Shown here piece after piece: positions 47,160 to 58,899 of a stretch of 64,000 nt of DNA; the first letter of the stretch is position 1; the number at the start of each line of letters is the position of its first letter. The stretch lies in NCBI GenBank assembly GCA_015039465.1, contig MU130210.1:47590-111589 (forward strand), given 5' to 3'. The position numbers and the translations under genes were made by a program. Source of the stretch: Phlegmacium glaucopus. Taxonomy: Eukaryota; Basidiomycota; Agaricomycetes; Agaricales; Cortinariaceae. Under the pieces are notes generated by a model. The model was not told the origin of the DNA, did no database searches, and saw only the letters and a program-made list of their open reading frames with translations.

Positions 47160-48100
47160 TATCAATGAATGAATGATGAATGAATGAATCAACAAATGAA
47201 CAAACGACGCTGCTTACAAATGAATAAACAACAACAACAATGCCGAGTGAATGGCAGATCATGAGTGTTGATTTACAACATCACAGTTGTTTCTATTTAC
47301 TGATCCATACATGATCTGCACAGGATGTGAATGTTTATTTACAGCATTGTATTCATTTTATTTGCTGACAAGTTGCTGTTTCTGTGCTCAAATTATACAG
47401 CTTGTGAGTGTCGATTTGCAAACATCGCATTTGTTTCTATTTGCTGACAAGCTGCTGCCTCTGTGCACGATCTGTGCAGGATGTAAGTGTCAATTACACC
47501 ATCATTTTCATTTCTATTTGTTGACAAGCTTGCAGTTCTATACACAATCTAGACAGGCTGTGAGTGTTGATTTACAACATCACTTTCATTTCTATCTGCT
47601 GACAAGCTGTCGAATGACTGACAACACATGACAACAAACAAATGATCAGCGGTATGTGCCCTTTACATTGGAACTGTGCATATATTGCTAAAACTAACAC
47701 TTCATTTCATTCAATCTTGTTTCACGTAGTAACCTAAGAACTGGAGGCTCTCCAAGTCTTAGAACACAACATGATGCTTAACCTTGAAACTCTTCATGAA
47801 CTCCAAAGTGTAGCCCAATATTCACAGACTCAAAGGCTGGATCATCAATTTTGGATGGAGAATATTTGATATTGTATGACTGGGATTGATAGCATAAGTC
47901 CTAGTATTTTTCTCTCTTCAATAAAATACACCTGAATTTGAACTTTGAGTTTTTCTTTTCTGTTTTGGTATAAAGGGACATGAATGAGCAAATGAATGAT
48001 GAATGAACATGAACAAATGGCCAATGAACACAAACAAACAATGACAAAGAGATGAATAGATGATGGACAACAAACAAATACAAGTATAGTGATTCAATGG
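47160..48100. repeat. ATGAA/CAAACAA-rich repeat region
   Basis: Blocks rich in GAATGAATGAAC and AACAAACAAATG at 47160-47250 and 47970-48080 frame the 75-bp tandem array. On the opposite strand the same word composition occurs at 48540-48776 and 52524-52680, so the two sides are roughly inverted relative to each other. Confidence 0.5.
47262..47622. repeat. ~75-bp tandem repeat, about five units
   Basis: Units begin GTGAGTGTTGATTTACAACA or close variants and continue CATTTCTATTTGCTGACAAG, CTGC, then CTGTGCACAATCTGCACAGG. Starts are near 47262, 47330, 47404, 47479 and 47558. Units diverge at 10-25 percent of sites by eye. Confidence 0.7.
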
Positions 48101-48312
48101 GATAGGGATTTGACAATGGATGATTGATGATTCAAGATGAGCAAGAAGTGGGAAACAGTACTGAGTGGGCAAGCTTCATTTTTGCAGCTAGCTACCATGA
48201 GAAAAATGATAGGGCACAAACAAATACAAGTAAATGTTAAAACATTTGCCATGAACAACACTGTATCCTATTTATTTATATTTGTTAAATGTTGAATTTA
48301 GACCCCAGAGAA

Positions 48313-48332
48313 ACCTTGCTTTACAGCAAGGT
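48313..48332. repeat. 20-bp hairpin repeat
   Basis: ACCTTGCTTTACAGCAAGGT is the exact reverse complement of 25381-25400 and close to 25306-25327. Confidence 0.7.
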
Positions 48333-48539
48333 AACAAAAGTTGAGACATGAGCACAATATTTTATTCATTTGTTATTATATCTAACAAGTACCTAGTTAT
48401 CATTTCATTTGTTCTAGGTATATAAATCAATACATGTAACTTTATACAAAAGTTGAGACTTATTTTGTTCTAGCTGCGAAATATTACAGCAACAGGAAGG
48501 AGCAAAGACCTATTATGTAACTTGATTCTGTCATGCAGT

Positions 48540-48776
48540 TCCTTCATTGTGGTCTTTTGTTGATTTGTTGATTTGTGTTCATTCATTCATTGTTGTTGTT
48601 CATTGTTGACATTCATTCATCACTGTTCATTCAACCTTTTTGTTTGTCATAATTTGTCTATCATAGTTTACATTAGAATTAAATTTGAATTTAAAAAAAA
48701 AAATGCCTGCTGTTTGTTCATCATTGTCATTGTTCATTCATTCATTGCCATTGTTCATTTGCTTGTTTGCTTGTTT
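48540..48776. repeat. Tandem-repeat copy left of the LINE
   Basis: Shares with 52524-52860, in the same orientation, GACATTCATTCA, TTTTTGTTTGTCAT, ATTTGTCT, then TCATAGTTTACATTAGAATT and AA(A/G)TTT. The two were probably neighbours before the LINE inserted between them. Confidence 0.6.
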
Positions 48777-49075
48777 TTTTTTTTTTTTAAAAAAAATCCT
48801 ATTTTATTCTCCGTTGTGGCGCACCATATGTCAGAGAGTACGTATGCTGTAGTAGACTACTGTGTTGTTATGCTAATTGTAAATGTGACGGTGGCAACTG
48901 CGTGAAGGTCCCATAAATGGGCTTCAATGCGAAGGGTAATGTTGAAAACTAAGGGATATAGAAATCGAAAGTAAAGTATATTAAATGGGTGGGGGGACCT
49001 GTGACCTAACATAGATGAGTACGTAGCTGGGCGGGCTTTAGACGTGGTGACGTGGTGAGTGGAAGGCGACGAGAA

Positions 49076-50464
49076 TCAGGGGGCCGGGTGAAGGAATCTC
49101 TTGGTATCTTTGATATATCGGAAGAGCGGCTTCAGTGCTGCGGGTGAGTTAAGTATCTTTGGAAGGTCATGTGCTATGGGCCCTAATGAGGCTTGCATCA
49201 CACGCCATGGGGCTGCGAAGGCTGGACATAGTAGGATGAAGTGGATGACAGTTTCGTCGTGTTCGTGACATGTAGGACATAAGGGCGATTCTGCTTTGCC
49301 CATGCGATGCAAGTGTTTGGCAAGGGGTATATGTGCAGTTCTCAACTGGGTGAGAATGGACGTGTGTTTCCGGGACAGAGTACGCGTCAACAATAGGTAT
49401 TTGTTTGACGATGCCGCTGGTAGGGTAAGTTTGGCGCGTTCATATCTGGGTGACTTGGTCCACTCTTCCTGTGCAAGTACTTTTAATGTTGCGTGAAAAG
49501 ATTGGCGTAATGCTGATTTGCTGTGGGGTAGTTCCTTGCGTAGAATTTTGGGTGGGTCGTTTAGCTGTCCTTGGCCGTCTGTAATGGCTTTCTTTGCCTC
49601 TTCGTCCGCTCTTTCATTGCCTTCTATTCCTTCGTGACCCGGAGTCCATCTGAATGTGATTGCAATGCCTCTGTGTTTTTTACACATGGTGTTGATTTCG
49701 TGAAGTAATTCGTCGATGAGATAGTGACTGGGGGCCGGTTTTGTGAGCATAGTGGCTTTGATGATCGCGTGATTGTTGAGCCCTATTGTTGCTGTCTTGA
49801 CATTGCGTTCTTTTGCCACCATTCTGACTCCTATAATGGCGCCTACTCCCTCTCCTTTGTATACCGTGTGGTGTTCTTTGGTCCCCAGCAAGTAGTTGGC
49901 CGCCTTCTTTTCCCAATTTCCTCTGAAGAGTACCGCCCCTGCTCCTATTTTCCCATCCATCCCTGAGCCGTCCGTATAGACTCTCACATCAGCCTCATCC
50001 TCCTTGTCCTCCTCGATTGCTTCTTCTTTTGTTTCTGCTATACTGATCTTGAAATTTGGTGCCCATTTGTTGTTGTTGTGATGAACTGTGTTGATGTTTT
50101 CGATTAATGTAGGTTTGATATTGTAGTTGTGAAGTAAAAAGTGCAGCGGAGTCGGATGACGTTTGACTAAGTGTTGCGCGGCGTTCTTGATAGGTTTGTG
50201 TAATGCGTGATTTGGGGGTAAAGTAGCCATGCGTAAGGTGGCTCGGTATAAATATTTATCTACTAGAAGATGAAAAGGTAAGAGGTTAGCCATAACGTCT
50301 AACGTATCTGTTGGTGAGGTACACATGGCACCCGTTATCATGATGGCTGCTAAGTGTTGGATTCTGGCGAGTTTTGTGATAATGGGAGTGTGTTTGCCTC
50401 TGCCCCGTGCACTTGTGGTGGCTTTACGTTGTGGGGTGAGAAAGATATTGGCAGTGTATAACAT
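49076..50464 (-). pseudogene. LINE RT C-terminus and RNase H
   Basis: 462-codon frame. RNase H motifs: VYTDGSGMDGKIGAGAVLF (first Asp), the Glu in YKGEGVGAIIGV, and FRWTPGHEGIEGNERADEEA with the last His and Asp. A C-terminal C-x2-C-x8-H-x4-C region (CPTCHEHDETVIHFILLC) follows. The frame is separated from the RT frames upstream by stops or frameshifts. Confidence 0.85.
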
Positions 50465-50491
50465 TCTGGGAAGTGCAATAGTGAGGTAGAG

Positions 50492-51421
50492 TCAACGTAG
50501 AAGTATCGGTGAAACGCCATGTGATTTGTGGACGAGGCGCCGGAACTGGATCAACCAGTCTTGACCTTTGGCGAGGGCAGCTGCACCCTGCGGTTTCCAT
50601 GAAAGTTTGTTGTCGACTATGACTCCCAGGAATCTGGCTGTTTCTGCAGACTTGATTCGGTGCTGACCTAGTATCAAGTCATTTCTAGGCATAGGGGTAT
50701 GTTTATTGCGCATGAATGTGTGGGGAATTGTTCGTTTTGTTATGTTGAGAAGCTGGAATTTGTCTATACCGAACTTGCAATTGTGCGTCTTGGCCCAGTT
50801 TAGAATGCCGTGCGGTCAGTTCATGATATGCCGCAGTTTTTGATGTGTTTCCGTAAAGTCCTTCCCTAAAACTATTACTGCGGCATCATCAACGTATAAG
50901 AGTATTGTTTCGCCTAGCTTAAGATCTGGAATTTTGAGGATGTCAGCATTGTATATAAGATAGCAAATTCCGGAGAACGGGTCGCCTTGATCTAGGCCGT
51001 TATTCACTCTAAAGAGAGCTGTTCTGTGGTTATCAAATATAATTGCAGTTTGGTGGTTGTGGAGTCTGCGTCTCATCCACCTGGTATACTCCTTAGGTAT
51101 ACCTCTCATCCTCATATTGTGGATGAGTCTGTCTATGTTGACGCTGGGGAAAGCTGCTTTCACATCTAAAAAGAGTGCTGACGCCACCAGACCTTTGCGC
51201 CAGGCGTCTTTGATCGTTTTTGTAAAGAGATGGAGCGAGTCAGCCGTGGTACGACCTGGACGTGCGCCGAAATGATTGGCAGGCAAAATATCAAGTTTTT
51301 CGCACATGGTGACAATGTCTTCAGTGTGGCATGCGTTGAGTAACCTGGCCATGCCGTCCGAGAGTACGATAGGGCGCCACGCTGAGGGGATCGCATAGTC
51401 AGATTTACCAGGCTTTTTCAT
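50492..51421 (-). pseudogene. LINE reverse transcriptase, broken
   Basis: Two open pieces (50816-51421 and 50492-50713) carry the RT fingers and palm: AWRPIVLSDGMARLL, FGARPGRTTADSLHL, FLDVKAAFPSVN (first Asp), NNGLDQGDPFSGICYLIYNA, the catalytic YVDDA, and downstream RFLGVIVDNKLSWKPQ. At least one stop or frameshift lies between 50716 and 50815 and another before 50464. Confidence 0.85.
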
Positions 51422-51484
51422 GACTAACGTGTCTGTAAGAGCCTATTCGTCTGGGTAGTAGTTGAGTGTGTGAGTTGCTCAAAA

Positions 51485-52512
51485 TCAAGGTCCAAGATAA
51501 GGGACCAAGACTTCTCTTGCGTTAATAAGAACGCTATTGGGTATGGTACTGTTTCTGGTGGCTTTGAACGGTTTTAACTTTTTGATCGAACAATGTATTT
51601 GTTCGTTGGTGATATTACTAAAGGTCCATTTGGGAGGTGGGTAATTTGCGTTGATGGGAGGGGCTGGTGTTAATGGATTAGGTTTGGGGAAGAAAGTGTC
51701 GTATAGTAGTTTTCCTTTGCTTTCGTTGTCGTTAGCTTTGGTGATAATCTGCTTGGTGGTTGGATCGATGATTTGTAAGGTGGGTACTCTTGATCTTCCT
51801 GCATCGGTTGGTGGTCCTGTGACCAAGTCTACTTGCCTTCCAGATGCTCGATTTGTCTATCCCCTCTAGCCACTCCTCCCAGTGCTCAATTTTTGCTTTC
51901 CTTACTGCCTCTGCGTAGTTGTTGCGTTGCCTGCGGTATTCTTTGTGTATTGGATGATATTGATTCCAGCAATGGTATTTGGATTTGGTGCCTAGTCGTC
52001 GTGTATTCTTTTTTGCTGTTTCTAGATCCTTACTCCACCATCGCTTCGAATATGGACTAGGTGTTGATAATTTGACGTTTTCTTCAATTGAGAATTGTAT
52101 TGCTTCGTTCAACTTCTTGAGTTTCTCATCGAATTCTTGCTCAGTCTGGATTTCGGTAGGAGGTGGGAGGTTGTCCAATTGCTCCTGTAATGATTCTGTT
52201 AGTTTAGACCAGTCTGTATCTCTGAAGTTACGTCTAGGTTCCCATGCGTCTTTGGGGGCTTGGATGTCTATTTCCGTAACAATAGGGAAGTGGTCAGTTT
52301 TGATTGGTCTGTTGGCGTCGTCGGTATCACATTTGATGATACCTTCTAACATATCTTCAGAACAAAAGACGTTGTCCACTCTTGTAAGGTTGCCGGTCCC
52401 ATGAGCTTTCAGTGTGGGTGTGAATGGTGGTAAGACCATTTTCATGCCGTGACGCCCTAACATGTTGAGAAGAGGTTGTGCGAGGTCGAGGTTGTTCCTT
52501 GTGAAAAGGTGG
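51485..52512 (-). pseudogene. LINE endonuclease C-terminus and linker
   Basis: 51732-52512 gives the C-terminal part of an AP-type endonuclease (RVDNVFCSED, then IKTDHFPIVTEID with the catalytic Asp-His), followed by a linker. 51485-51826 continues in another frame toward the RT, so a frameshift lies near 51730-51830. Confidence 0.75.
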
Positions 52513-53526
52513 TTTGCTTGTTTGTTGTTCATGTATTCATTCACTCGTCATCTTTTGTTGATTCATTCATTTTTGTTTGTTCATCTATTGTCATTGTTCA
52601 TTGTAACTTGTTGACATTCATTCAACACCGACACCCATTTGTCACCATTTTTGTTTGTCATTATTTGTCTGTCATAGTTTACATTAGAATTAAGTTTAAA
52701 TTTATAAAATACCTTCCAAGGTGTAGTGCTCATGCCTGTCATCATTGTGATTGTTGTCGTGATGCATATCATTGTTGTCCATGCCCATTGTTGTCCATGT
52801 CCATTGTTATCATCCCTGTGTGTTGTCATAATGTAGATTATGTAGTACCTTAATTAAATTAAGAAACTTGCTAAGAAATGACTCACCAGTGGGGAGTTGT
52901 TACAAGTTGATGTTTGTTGTTGGTGTTATTGTTGATGTTATTAACATTGTTGGTGTTGTCGCTGGTGTCATTGCATTGAGATTTTTCAAACCCTGACTCC
53001 CAGAACATTGGGTTGGCCCTGGTGCTTGTCTGGCACTTAACAATATTTATCAATTATAAATTTAATTCTGTGCAGAAAATTTAGAAAAAAAAATTGACAG
53101 AAAGTTTGGTTTGAACCGGTTTGAACCCAGTTCTCAAAATCTTAGAAATATGAGAACTGAGAACTGAACTGATGGCCCAAAAATTCTGGATTGAACTGAA
53201 CTGAACCCAAACTGGTGGTTCAGTTCTTTCGGTTCTCGGTTCTTGCATCAGTTTGGAACCAAACTTTGGCATCACTACTCTCACTTGTCCTTCAGTTCAC
53301 ATATCCTGATCCTGCACCACAAACATTAAATTGAATGAAATAAAATACAACTTTCTCCACTATTTCTTTTCTTCTTAAAAGACTGTTCCACATCCCTAAA
53401 CTGCAGGAAAGACAGGTAAGGACACTACAGTGTGTCATATGGTATGATTCCCAGAATGGACACAGTGTGCTGTATGGTATGGATTCCTGGAACCCCTTGA
53501 ATCAGAGAAATACACAGTGTGCTGTG
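52513..53526. repeat. Tandem-repeat copy right of the LINE, then spacer
   Basis: 52524-52860 is the partner of 48540-48776. Further right are GTTGTTGGTGTTATTGTTGATG-like trinucleotide-rich text (52910-52975) and, at 53100-53260, a stretch where GAACTGAACTGAACCCAAAC/GGTTCTCGGTTC words recur. 53430-53520 has two ~60-bp copies around ACACAGTGTGCTGT. No gene. Confidence 0.45.
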
Positions 53527-53949
53527 GTCTACAGATTCAAGGAATGCCTTTAAAATGCCAACAGTGTATGCTGCTGCTGGCTCCAGGCCCATCCCTAGGC
53601 CACAGGCAGGGCTGGTATCCATACATATATATTGTACCTTTCTCTCTGATGTCCTAGAGTCATAATAGCAGCCATCAATGAGCATAAGGGTTGATATCTG
53701 AGGTGGCCAGTGCCAGCATCAGTGCCGAGGACATGACCATCTGGTGTCCACCATCAGTGCTGGTATGTAGGTGCTGGTGTGAACTGCCAGTGCCAGTGTC
53801 AACTGTAAATGCCAGTGTGAACTACTAGTGCTGGTGTGAGTTATCCATGCCAGTGTCACTTTGAGTGCTGGTGTCAATTATCAGTGCCAGTGTCCACTTC
53901 AAATGCTGGTGTCCATTGCCAATGGACCCTGGCAACTGGCACTGGCAAT

Positions 53950-54500
53950 ATATAAGTTTTAAAGCAGTAGAAACAGTATATTTGGAATATAAAATGCAAT
54001 TTTTAATTGTATTTGAAGGGGAAAATTACACTGGCATGATGTAAATGAAGGCCAGACAATGTGCCAATGGTGAGGCTGGCAATTGGTTCGACCCCGGCAA
54101 CTGGCACCAGCAATACATCATTTTTAAAACAGCAGAAACAGTATATTTAGAATATACAATGCAATTTTCAATTGTATTTGATGCTGAAAATTACACTGGC
54201 ATGATGTAAATGAAGGTTGGACAATATGCTGATGGTCAGGCTGGCCAGTGGTTTGACCCCAGCAACCAGCACTGGCAATATATAATTTTTCAAATACCAG
54301 AAATAGTATATTTGGGATATCAAATACAATTTTTAATTGTATTTGAAGAGAAAAATTACACCAGCATCATGGGAGTGAGGGCCAAACAATGTGCCAATGG
54401 TGGGACTGGCCATTTATTCAACCCTGGCAGCTGGCACCAGTAATACATAATTTGTAAAATACCAGAAATAGTGTATGACAGAAATAAAGTGCATTTTGTA
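53950..54500 (-). repeat. ~160-bp unit array in the left arm, four units
   Basis: The marker CAGAAACAGTATATTTGGAA or a variant occurs at about 53967, 54131, 54298 and 54462, in reverse orientation to the right-arm array. Confidence 0.8.
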
Positions 54501-55359
54501 ATCATTTTTGATAAAGAACATTGTATTTGAATAATGGAAATAAAATTTAGACAGGGTGCCAAGGGTTGGACCAGCCCTGACTAAATTGTTCAATCAGTCA
54601 TCTCAATGTTTTTTTACCATATACCTTATCTGAAAGGTGTTCTGTGTACTGTGACATGCCATGCACCTGTCTCATATGTACCAGATAGTGTATTGATGCC
54701 TTGGTGGAATAATAATGAGTAATTGGGTAGGTGTGTTTGAAAAGAGCCAAATCTAACCCTTGTGTCATAGGTTTCCAAGATAAAATGATTCTAAATGCAC
54801 AATATGGGGAGAGTACCAGGCAAAAAGAGACGACAAAAAAAAAAAAGGAAGACAAAGGAGAATGTAGAACAACACATCAACAAAGAAAGCACAAAAAAAC
54901 ACATAGCAAGAAACCAAGAAAGGACAAAAAAAAACAGTGAAGCCACAGATACCACCCTATAACACCAGACCGCACCTCCCAAGACACAGAAGCCAACAAC
55001 CTAAAAAAATCTTGGCAAACCACATGCACAACTAAGACTCACACCAAAATGTCCAATTAAAACAATTTTACCTAGAAAACCTATGACACAAGGGTTAGAT
55101 TTGGCTCTTTTCAAACACACCTACCCAATTACTCATTATTATTCCACCAAGGCATCAATACACTATCTGGTACATATGAGACAGGTGCATGGCATGTCAC
55201 AGTACACAGAACACCTTTCAGATAAGGTATATGGTAAAAAAACATTGAGATGACTGATTGAACAAGTTAGTCAGGGCCAGTCCAACCCTGTCTAAATTTT
55301 ATTTCCATGATTCAAATGCATTGTTCCTTATCAAAAATGATTACAAAATGCACCTTATT

Positions 55360-57020
55360 TCCTTCATACACTGTTTCTGATGTTTTGAAAATTATGTATT
55401 ACTGGTGCCGGCTGCCAGGGTTGAATAAATGGCCAGTCCCACCATTGGCACATTGTCTGGCCTTCACTTATATGATGCCAGTGTAATTTTCCACTTCAAA
55501 TACAATTAAAAAATGCATTTGATATCCCAAATATACTGTTTCTGGTATTTTAAAAATTATGTATTGCCGATGCCAGTTGCTGTGGTTAAACAAATGGCCT
55601 GCCTGACCATTGGCACATTGTCCAGCCTTTACATGATGCCAGTGTAATTTTCCCCTTCAAATACAATTAAAAATTGTATTCCAAATATACTGTTTCTGCT
55701 GTTTTAAAAATTATGTATTGCTGGTGCCAGTTGCTGGGGTTGAAGAAATGGCCAGCCTGACAATTGGCACATTTCTGGCCTTCAGTTACATCATGCTGGT
55801 GTAATTTTCAGCTTCAAATATAATTAAAAATTGCATTTTATATTCTAAATATGCTGTTTCTGCTGTCTTAAAATTTATATATTGCCAGTGCCAGTTGCCG
55901 GGGTCGAACCCCTGGCTGGCCTGACCATTGGCCTTCATTTACGTGATGCTGGTGTATTTTTCCCCATCAAATACAATTAAAAATTGCATTTTATATCCCA
56001 AATATACTGTTTCTGGTATTTTAAAAATGATGTATTGCTGATGCTGGTTGCTGGCCTCAAACCACTTGCTGGCCTCACCATTGGCACATTGTCCGGCCTT
56101 CATTTACATCATGCCAGTGTAATTTTCCCCTTCAAATGCATTTTATATTCCAAATATACTGTTTCTGGTATTTTAAAAATTATGTATTGCTGGTGCCAGT
56201 TGCCAGGGTTGAACCAATGGCCAGCCTGACCATTGGCACATTGTCCAACCTTCATTTACATTATGCTGGTGTAATTCTCCCCTTCAAATACAGTTAAAAA
56301 TTGCATTTTATATTCCAAATATACTGTTTCTGCTGTTTCAAAAATTATGTATTGCCAGTGCCAGTTGCAGGGGAACCAATGGCCGGCCTCACCATCAGCA
56401 CATTGTCTGGCCTTCATTTACATGATGCTGGTGTATTTTTCCCTTTCAAATACAATTAAAAATTGCATTTTATATCCCAAATATACTGTTTCTGGTATTT
56501 TAAAAATGATGTATTGCTGGTCCTGGTTGCTGGCCTCAAACCACCCACCAGCCTCACCATCAGCACCTTGTCTGGCCTTCATTTACATGATGCAGGTATT
56601 TTTCTCTTTCAAATACAATTCAAAGTTGCATTTTATATTCCAAATATACTATTTCTGCTGTTTTAAAAATTATGTATTGCTGGTGCCAGTTGCTGGGGTC
56701 AAACCAATGGCTGGCCTCACCATCACCATTGGCACATTGTCTGGCCTTCATTTACATGATGCCAGTGTATTTTTCTCCTTCAAATACAATTAAAAATTGT
56801 ATTTTATATCCCAAATATACTGTGTCTGGTATTTTAAAAATGATGTATTGCCAGTGCTGGTTGCTGGCCTCAAACCACCCACCAGCCTCACCATCGGCAC
56901 ATTGTCCAGCCTTCATGTACATGATGCAGGTGTCCTTTTCCCTTTCAAATACAATTACAAATTGCACTATATTCCAAACATACTGTTTCTGCTATTTTAA
57001 AAATTATGTATTGCCGGTGC
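55360..57020 (+). repeat. ~160-bp unit array in the right arm, eleven units
   Basis: The marker ATATACTGTTTCTG and relatives occur at about 55366, 55541, 55686, 55849, 56002, 56154, 56320, 56482, 56644, 56816 and 56977. Each unit continues AAAATTATGTATTGCTGGTG, CCAGTTGC, a GACCATTGGCACATTGTC block and a CTTCATTTACATGATGC block. Units alternate between two subtypes (GGTATTTTAAAAAT and GCTGTTTTAAAAAT), so higher-order duplication is likely. Confidence 0.85.
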
Positions 57021-57433
57021 TGGTTGCCAGGGTCCATTGGCAATGGACACCAGCATTGGCAGTGGACACCGGCACTGATAATTGACACTGGCACTCAAAG
57101 TGACACCGGCATGGATAGTTCACACTGGCATGATTTACAGTGGACACTGGCACTAGTAGTTCACACCAGCATTTACAGTGGACACCGGCACTGGGAGTTC
57201 ACACTGGCACTGACAGTGGACACTGGATGGTCATCTCCTCAGCACTGATGCTAGCACTGGCTACCTCATATATCAACACCCATACCCTTATGCTCACCAA
57301 TGGCTGCTATCATGACTCTAGGACATCAGAGAAATATATATGCATGGATACCAGCCCTGCCTGTGGCCTAGGGATGGGCCTGGAGCTGGCAGCAGCATAC
57401 ACTGTCAGCATTTTAAAGGCATTCCTTGAATCC

Positions 57434-58899
57434 ATTATTGTGCACCAATACTGATTGGTAGCATGAGAACAAAGCTTAAAAGTTGCCATCATGAAAATAA
57501 GCGGACTTTGAATTCACTTACCTATTTTGGAAGCAACCCTGAATTGTGTTCCTGGTCAATAAAATCATTTGTTCAATGTTATCATCCTCATCGCTCATCA
57601 TATTCTCAATGTCTCACACTATGCTCTCAATCATTTACACTATTGACATGCTCCTAAACATCTACCATCCATTTGTTCCTTGGCTAGCAATTCAACAAAG
57701 CGATCAATCTACTATTCGCATCGGTCATCGGCTTGTGTTTGATTGTATCTTTGGCCCATCATTTCAAGAATGGCCCCTTTATGGATGCATCAGCTACATC
57801 TCCCATTACATAAAAGGGTTTGTCATTGTTGTTGTGGCTATGGACCCACAAGTCTTCCCCTCAGCTATCTACCTTGCCATACCTTGCTCCTGGATCGCAC
57901 TCAGTCCCTTATCCTCAATTATCTACCTCTTATCTTATCATTCACTGCCAAATCCAACATTCACAGGGTACCTGAAGCCTTCCCACCCTCTTTATGACAA
58001 TTTAGGAAGTCCAGGAGGATCACAACTAAGCAGAAATTGCAGATGAATCAGCAGCAGAGGATTATTCTCGCAGAGTGTCAAGTGTTATCAAGGCTGCACG
58101 ACATGGGATCATGGGCAAGTAGTATTTTCTCAGGAACAAGGCTGTGCCTTTCAAGTGTTGACTCAGGACCTTTCACATTTTTGACATGACCACATGCCTA
58201 TGGAGTCGAAATATTTTTGCTATTGGACTATGTACACTGCCTTCTCTTCTTTTCTCTCACACTTTGACACTTTACGGAATTTTTTATTGTTCCTTTTTCT
58301 TTTCCATTGTTCTTTTCTTCTTGCAGCTGTCCTCTCTTCATCATTCTTCTTCTGACAGCGTGTACTTCTTTCTTTTTTTATTGTTTTACATAGCCTCATC
58401 CTTAGGGTATAAATACTGCTCTTTTGTACCAGGATAGGTAGTTCATCTCAATTCATTCTTACTCCCCAACAGTCATCTTCTCAGTGGGATTCCAGTGAAT
58501 TCCTCCCTCAAGTTCACTTTAACCTTTAACTGTTACTGTCCCCTATTGTCTACTGCTATAGTCTTACTGAAGACTCTTTCTCATTCATCCTCATCCTTGT
58601 CCTCCACCCTCAGTCACCTTCCAAGATCTTCATCCTCATCCTTCTCATCTCTATTCTCACCCCCTACCTCTGTGTGTTACAAGTCAAGGTTACACCTTCC
58701 CTAAATGAACAACAGGGAGTTCTCTTGACCTAAAGACTGGTCCACTGCCTCTCTGGTTGGTGTTATATAACAACACAAACAATGATTTATACCATTCTGC
58801 AAATATCCCTTCTGGGTTTGCATCCAGTAGCCCAGCTCTCTTTATTTACTCATGTGTTCTTTTTGTAACACTTGTGACTTTTGTAACTCTTGTGACTAT
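57434..58899. other. Repeat-derived spacer, unresolved
   Basis: A plus-strand frame of 166 codons (57546-58046) and a following open stretch (58040-58120, DESAAEDYSRRVSSVIKAAR, then HGIMGK and a stop) look like the eroded C-terminus of a mobile-element protein, but I cannot name it. TATAAATA at about 58408 on the plus strand, followed by C/T-rich text, resembles an LTR promoter and R region. Confidence 0.35.

Larger units (their letters stand above)
48777..52512 (-). mobile_element. 5'-truncated LINE (non-LTR retrotransposon)
   Basis: Minus-strand element with endonuclease, reverse transcriptase and RNase H in LINE order. Its 3' end is a poly(A) (poly(T) on the plus strand, about 48774-48788) next to TTTGCTTGTTT (48766-48776); the same 11-mer is at 52513-52523 on the other side, a target-site duplication. 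The 5' end falls inside the endonuclease domain, so ORF1 and the endonuclease N-terminus are missing, a normal outcome of incomplete reverse transcription. The domain set with a C-terminal RNase H and a zinc-knuckle-like CPTCHEHDETVIHFILLCP fits the Tad/Jockey-type LINEs of Agaricomycetes. Confidence 0.85.
53527..57433. mobile_element. 3.9-kb fold-back element
   Basis: Left arm (53527-54774) and right arm (55077-57433) are inverted copies around a 302-bp A-rich loop (54775-55076). Outermost parts match (left GATTCAAGGAATGCCTTTAA, right TTAAAGGCATTCCTTGAATC). Next inwards are Asp/His-like spacers of ~12-bp words such as CCAGTGTGAACT and GCCAGTGCTGGTGTC, then ~160-bp tandem units, then a ~190-bp core that reads identical in both arms by eye. 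No transposase is visible, so it is non-autonomous. The structure matches fold-back elements in general; I know of no named family with this sequence. Confidence 0.8.

Noticed and set aside
47160..47250. GAATGAATGAA runs as a CRISPR-like array
   Set aside because: No conserved repeat/spacer alternation; eukaryotic low-complexity DNA.
48540..52860. Direct repeats on both sides of the LINE read as LTRs
   Set aside because: The element has LINE domain order, a poly(A) tail and an 11-bp duplication; the flanking repeats are an older tandem array.
54075..54110. GGTTCGACCCC in the ~160-bp unit, like a Pol III B box (tRNA/SINE)
   Set aside because: The A-box position is wrong, most units lack the motif, and no poly(A) or tRNA fold is seen.
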